13,637 nt of DNA from Saccharospirillum sp035704555 (GTDB lineage Bacteria > Pseudomonadota > Gammaproteobacteria > Pseudomonadales > Natronospirillaceae), in assembly GCA_035704555.1 (NCBI GenBank), contig DASSWT010000217.1, forward strand, positions 1 to 13,637. Direction: 5' to 3'. Under the pieces are notes generated by a model. The model saw only the letters and a program-made list of their open reading frames with translations, was not told the origin of the DNA and made no database searches. Shown one piece after another: positions 13,497-13,637 of the stretch; positions within the stretch are counted from its first letter, which is position 1; every line of letters begins with the position of its first letter. The position numbers and the translations under genes are program-made.

Positions 13497-13637
13497 CTAA
13501 CCCGCCCTGACGCAGTTACGCCCTGCCTGTTTGGCTTTATAGAGCGCCTTGTCCGCGCGCTGCAACGCGGCATCGGGTGAGGCGTCGCCTTTGGTGGCAT
13601 CGGTAACCCCGAACGACAAGGTGATGCTGACCTGCTT
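13497..13637 (-). CDS. Diguanylate cyclase (GGDEF), C-terminal end only
   Basis: The last 46 codons and the stop of a minus-strand gene that continues past the window edge. The segment VSITLSFGVT, followed by LQRADKALYKAKQAGRN, is the standard end of a GGDEF domain, which makes c-di-GMP from two GTP. The GGDEF motif itself and any sensor domain lie outside, so activity cannot be judged. The stop codon directly abuts the outer arm of palindrome C. Confidence 0.9.
   Translation of the reverse strand, partial: KQVSITLSFGVTDATKGDASPDAALQRADKALYKAKQAGRNCVRAG

Overview
The window looks like chromosomal DNA of a marine-type gammaproteobacterium (Oceanospirillales/Pseudomonadales-like; the genus cannot be fixed from the sequence). 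This rests on the gmk, rpoZ and spoT homologues, a 69-residue omega subunit, a SpoT of about 704 residues, SpeE, DsbB with the exact E. coli cysteine positions, and a gamma-type Fur box. Most of the window is GC-rich; the first 1.7 kb looks less so and has an accessory character.

Layout. (1) 1-1642, minus strand: a two-gene ATGA-coupled operon. It encodes a stand-alone protein resembling only the N-terminal domain of type I restriction HsdR subunits (DUF4145-like, TTG start), followed by a NucS/DUF5655-type PD-(D/E)XK nuclease-like protein. (2) 1828-2496, plus: gmk. (3) 2509-6156, minus: a complete four-gene Fe-siderophore ABC importer of the YclNOPQ/CeuBCDE/VctPDGC type, driven by a good sigma70 promoter with a Fur box. 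It is inserted between gmk and rpoZ, which normally lie together with spoT. (4) 6356-8836, plus: rpoZ with its own promoter, a strong hairpin terminator, then spoT. (5) 8837-9258: a gene-free stretch filled by two large nested palindromes in opposite orientation. (6) 9259-13262, plus: speE, a secreted endonuclease/exonuclease/phosphatase-fold protein, dsbB, a YcgR-like PilZ protein and a pirin, tightly spaced or overlapping except for gaps of about 80 and 115 nt around dsbB. (7) 13263-13496: a third large palindrome that fills the gap between convergent genes, then the 3' end of a diguanylate cyclase (minus), cut by the window edge.

How the genes connect. The importer should bring ferric catecholate siderophore from periplasm to cytoplasm when Fur is de-repressed; the binding protein keeps the CeuE arginine/histidine/tyrosine ligand set. 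No outer-membrane receptor or siderophore synthesis gene is in view. rpoZ and spoT belong to transcription and the stringent response. The PilZ protein is a c-di-GMP receptor and the truncated right-hand gene makes c-di-GMP.

The strongest unexplained signals are the three-copy palindrome family, whose stems change in a compensating way while a TCCA loop is kept, and the HsdR-N-domain plus nuclease gene pair.
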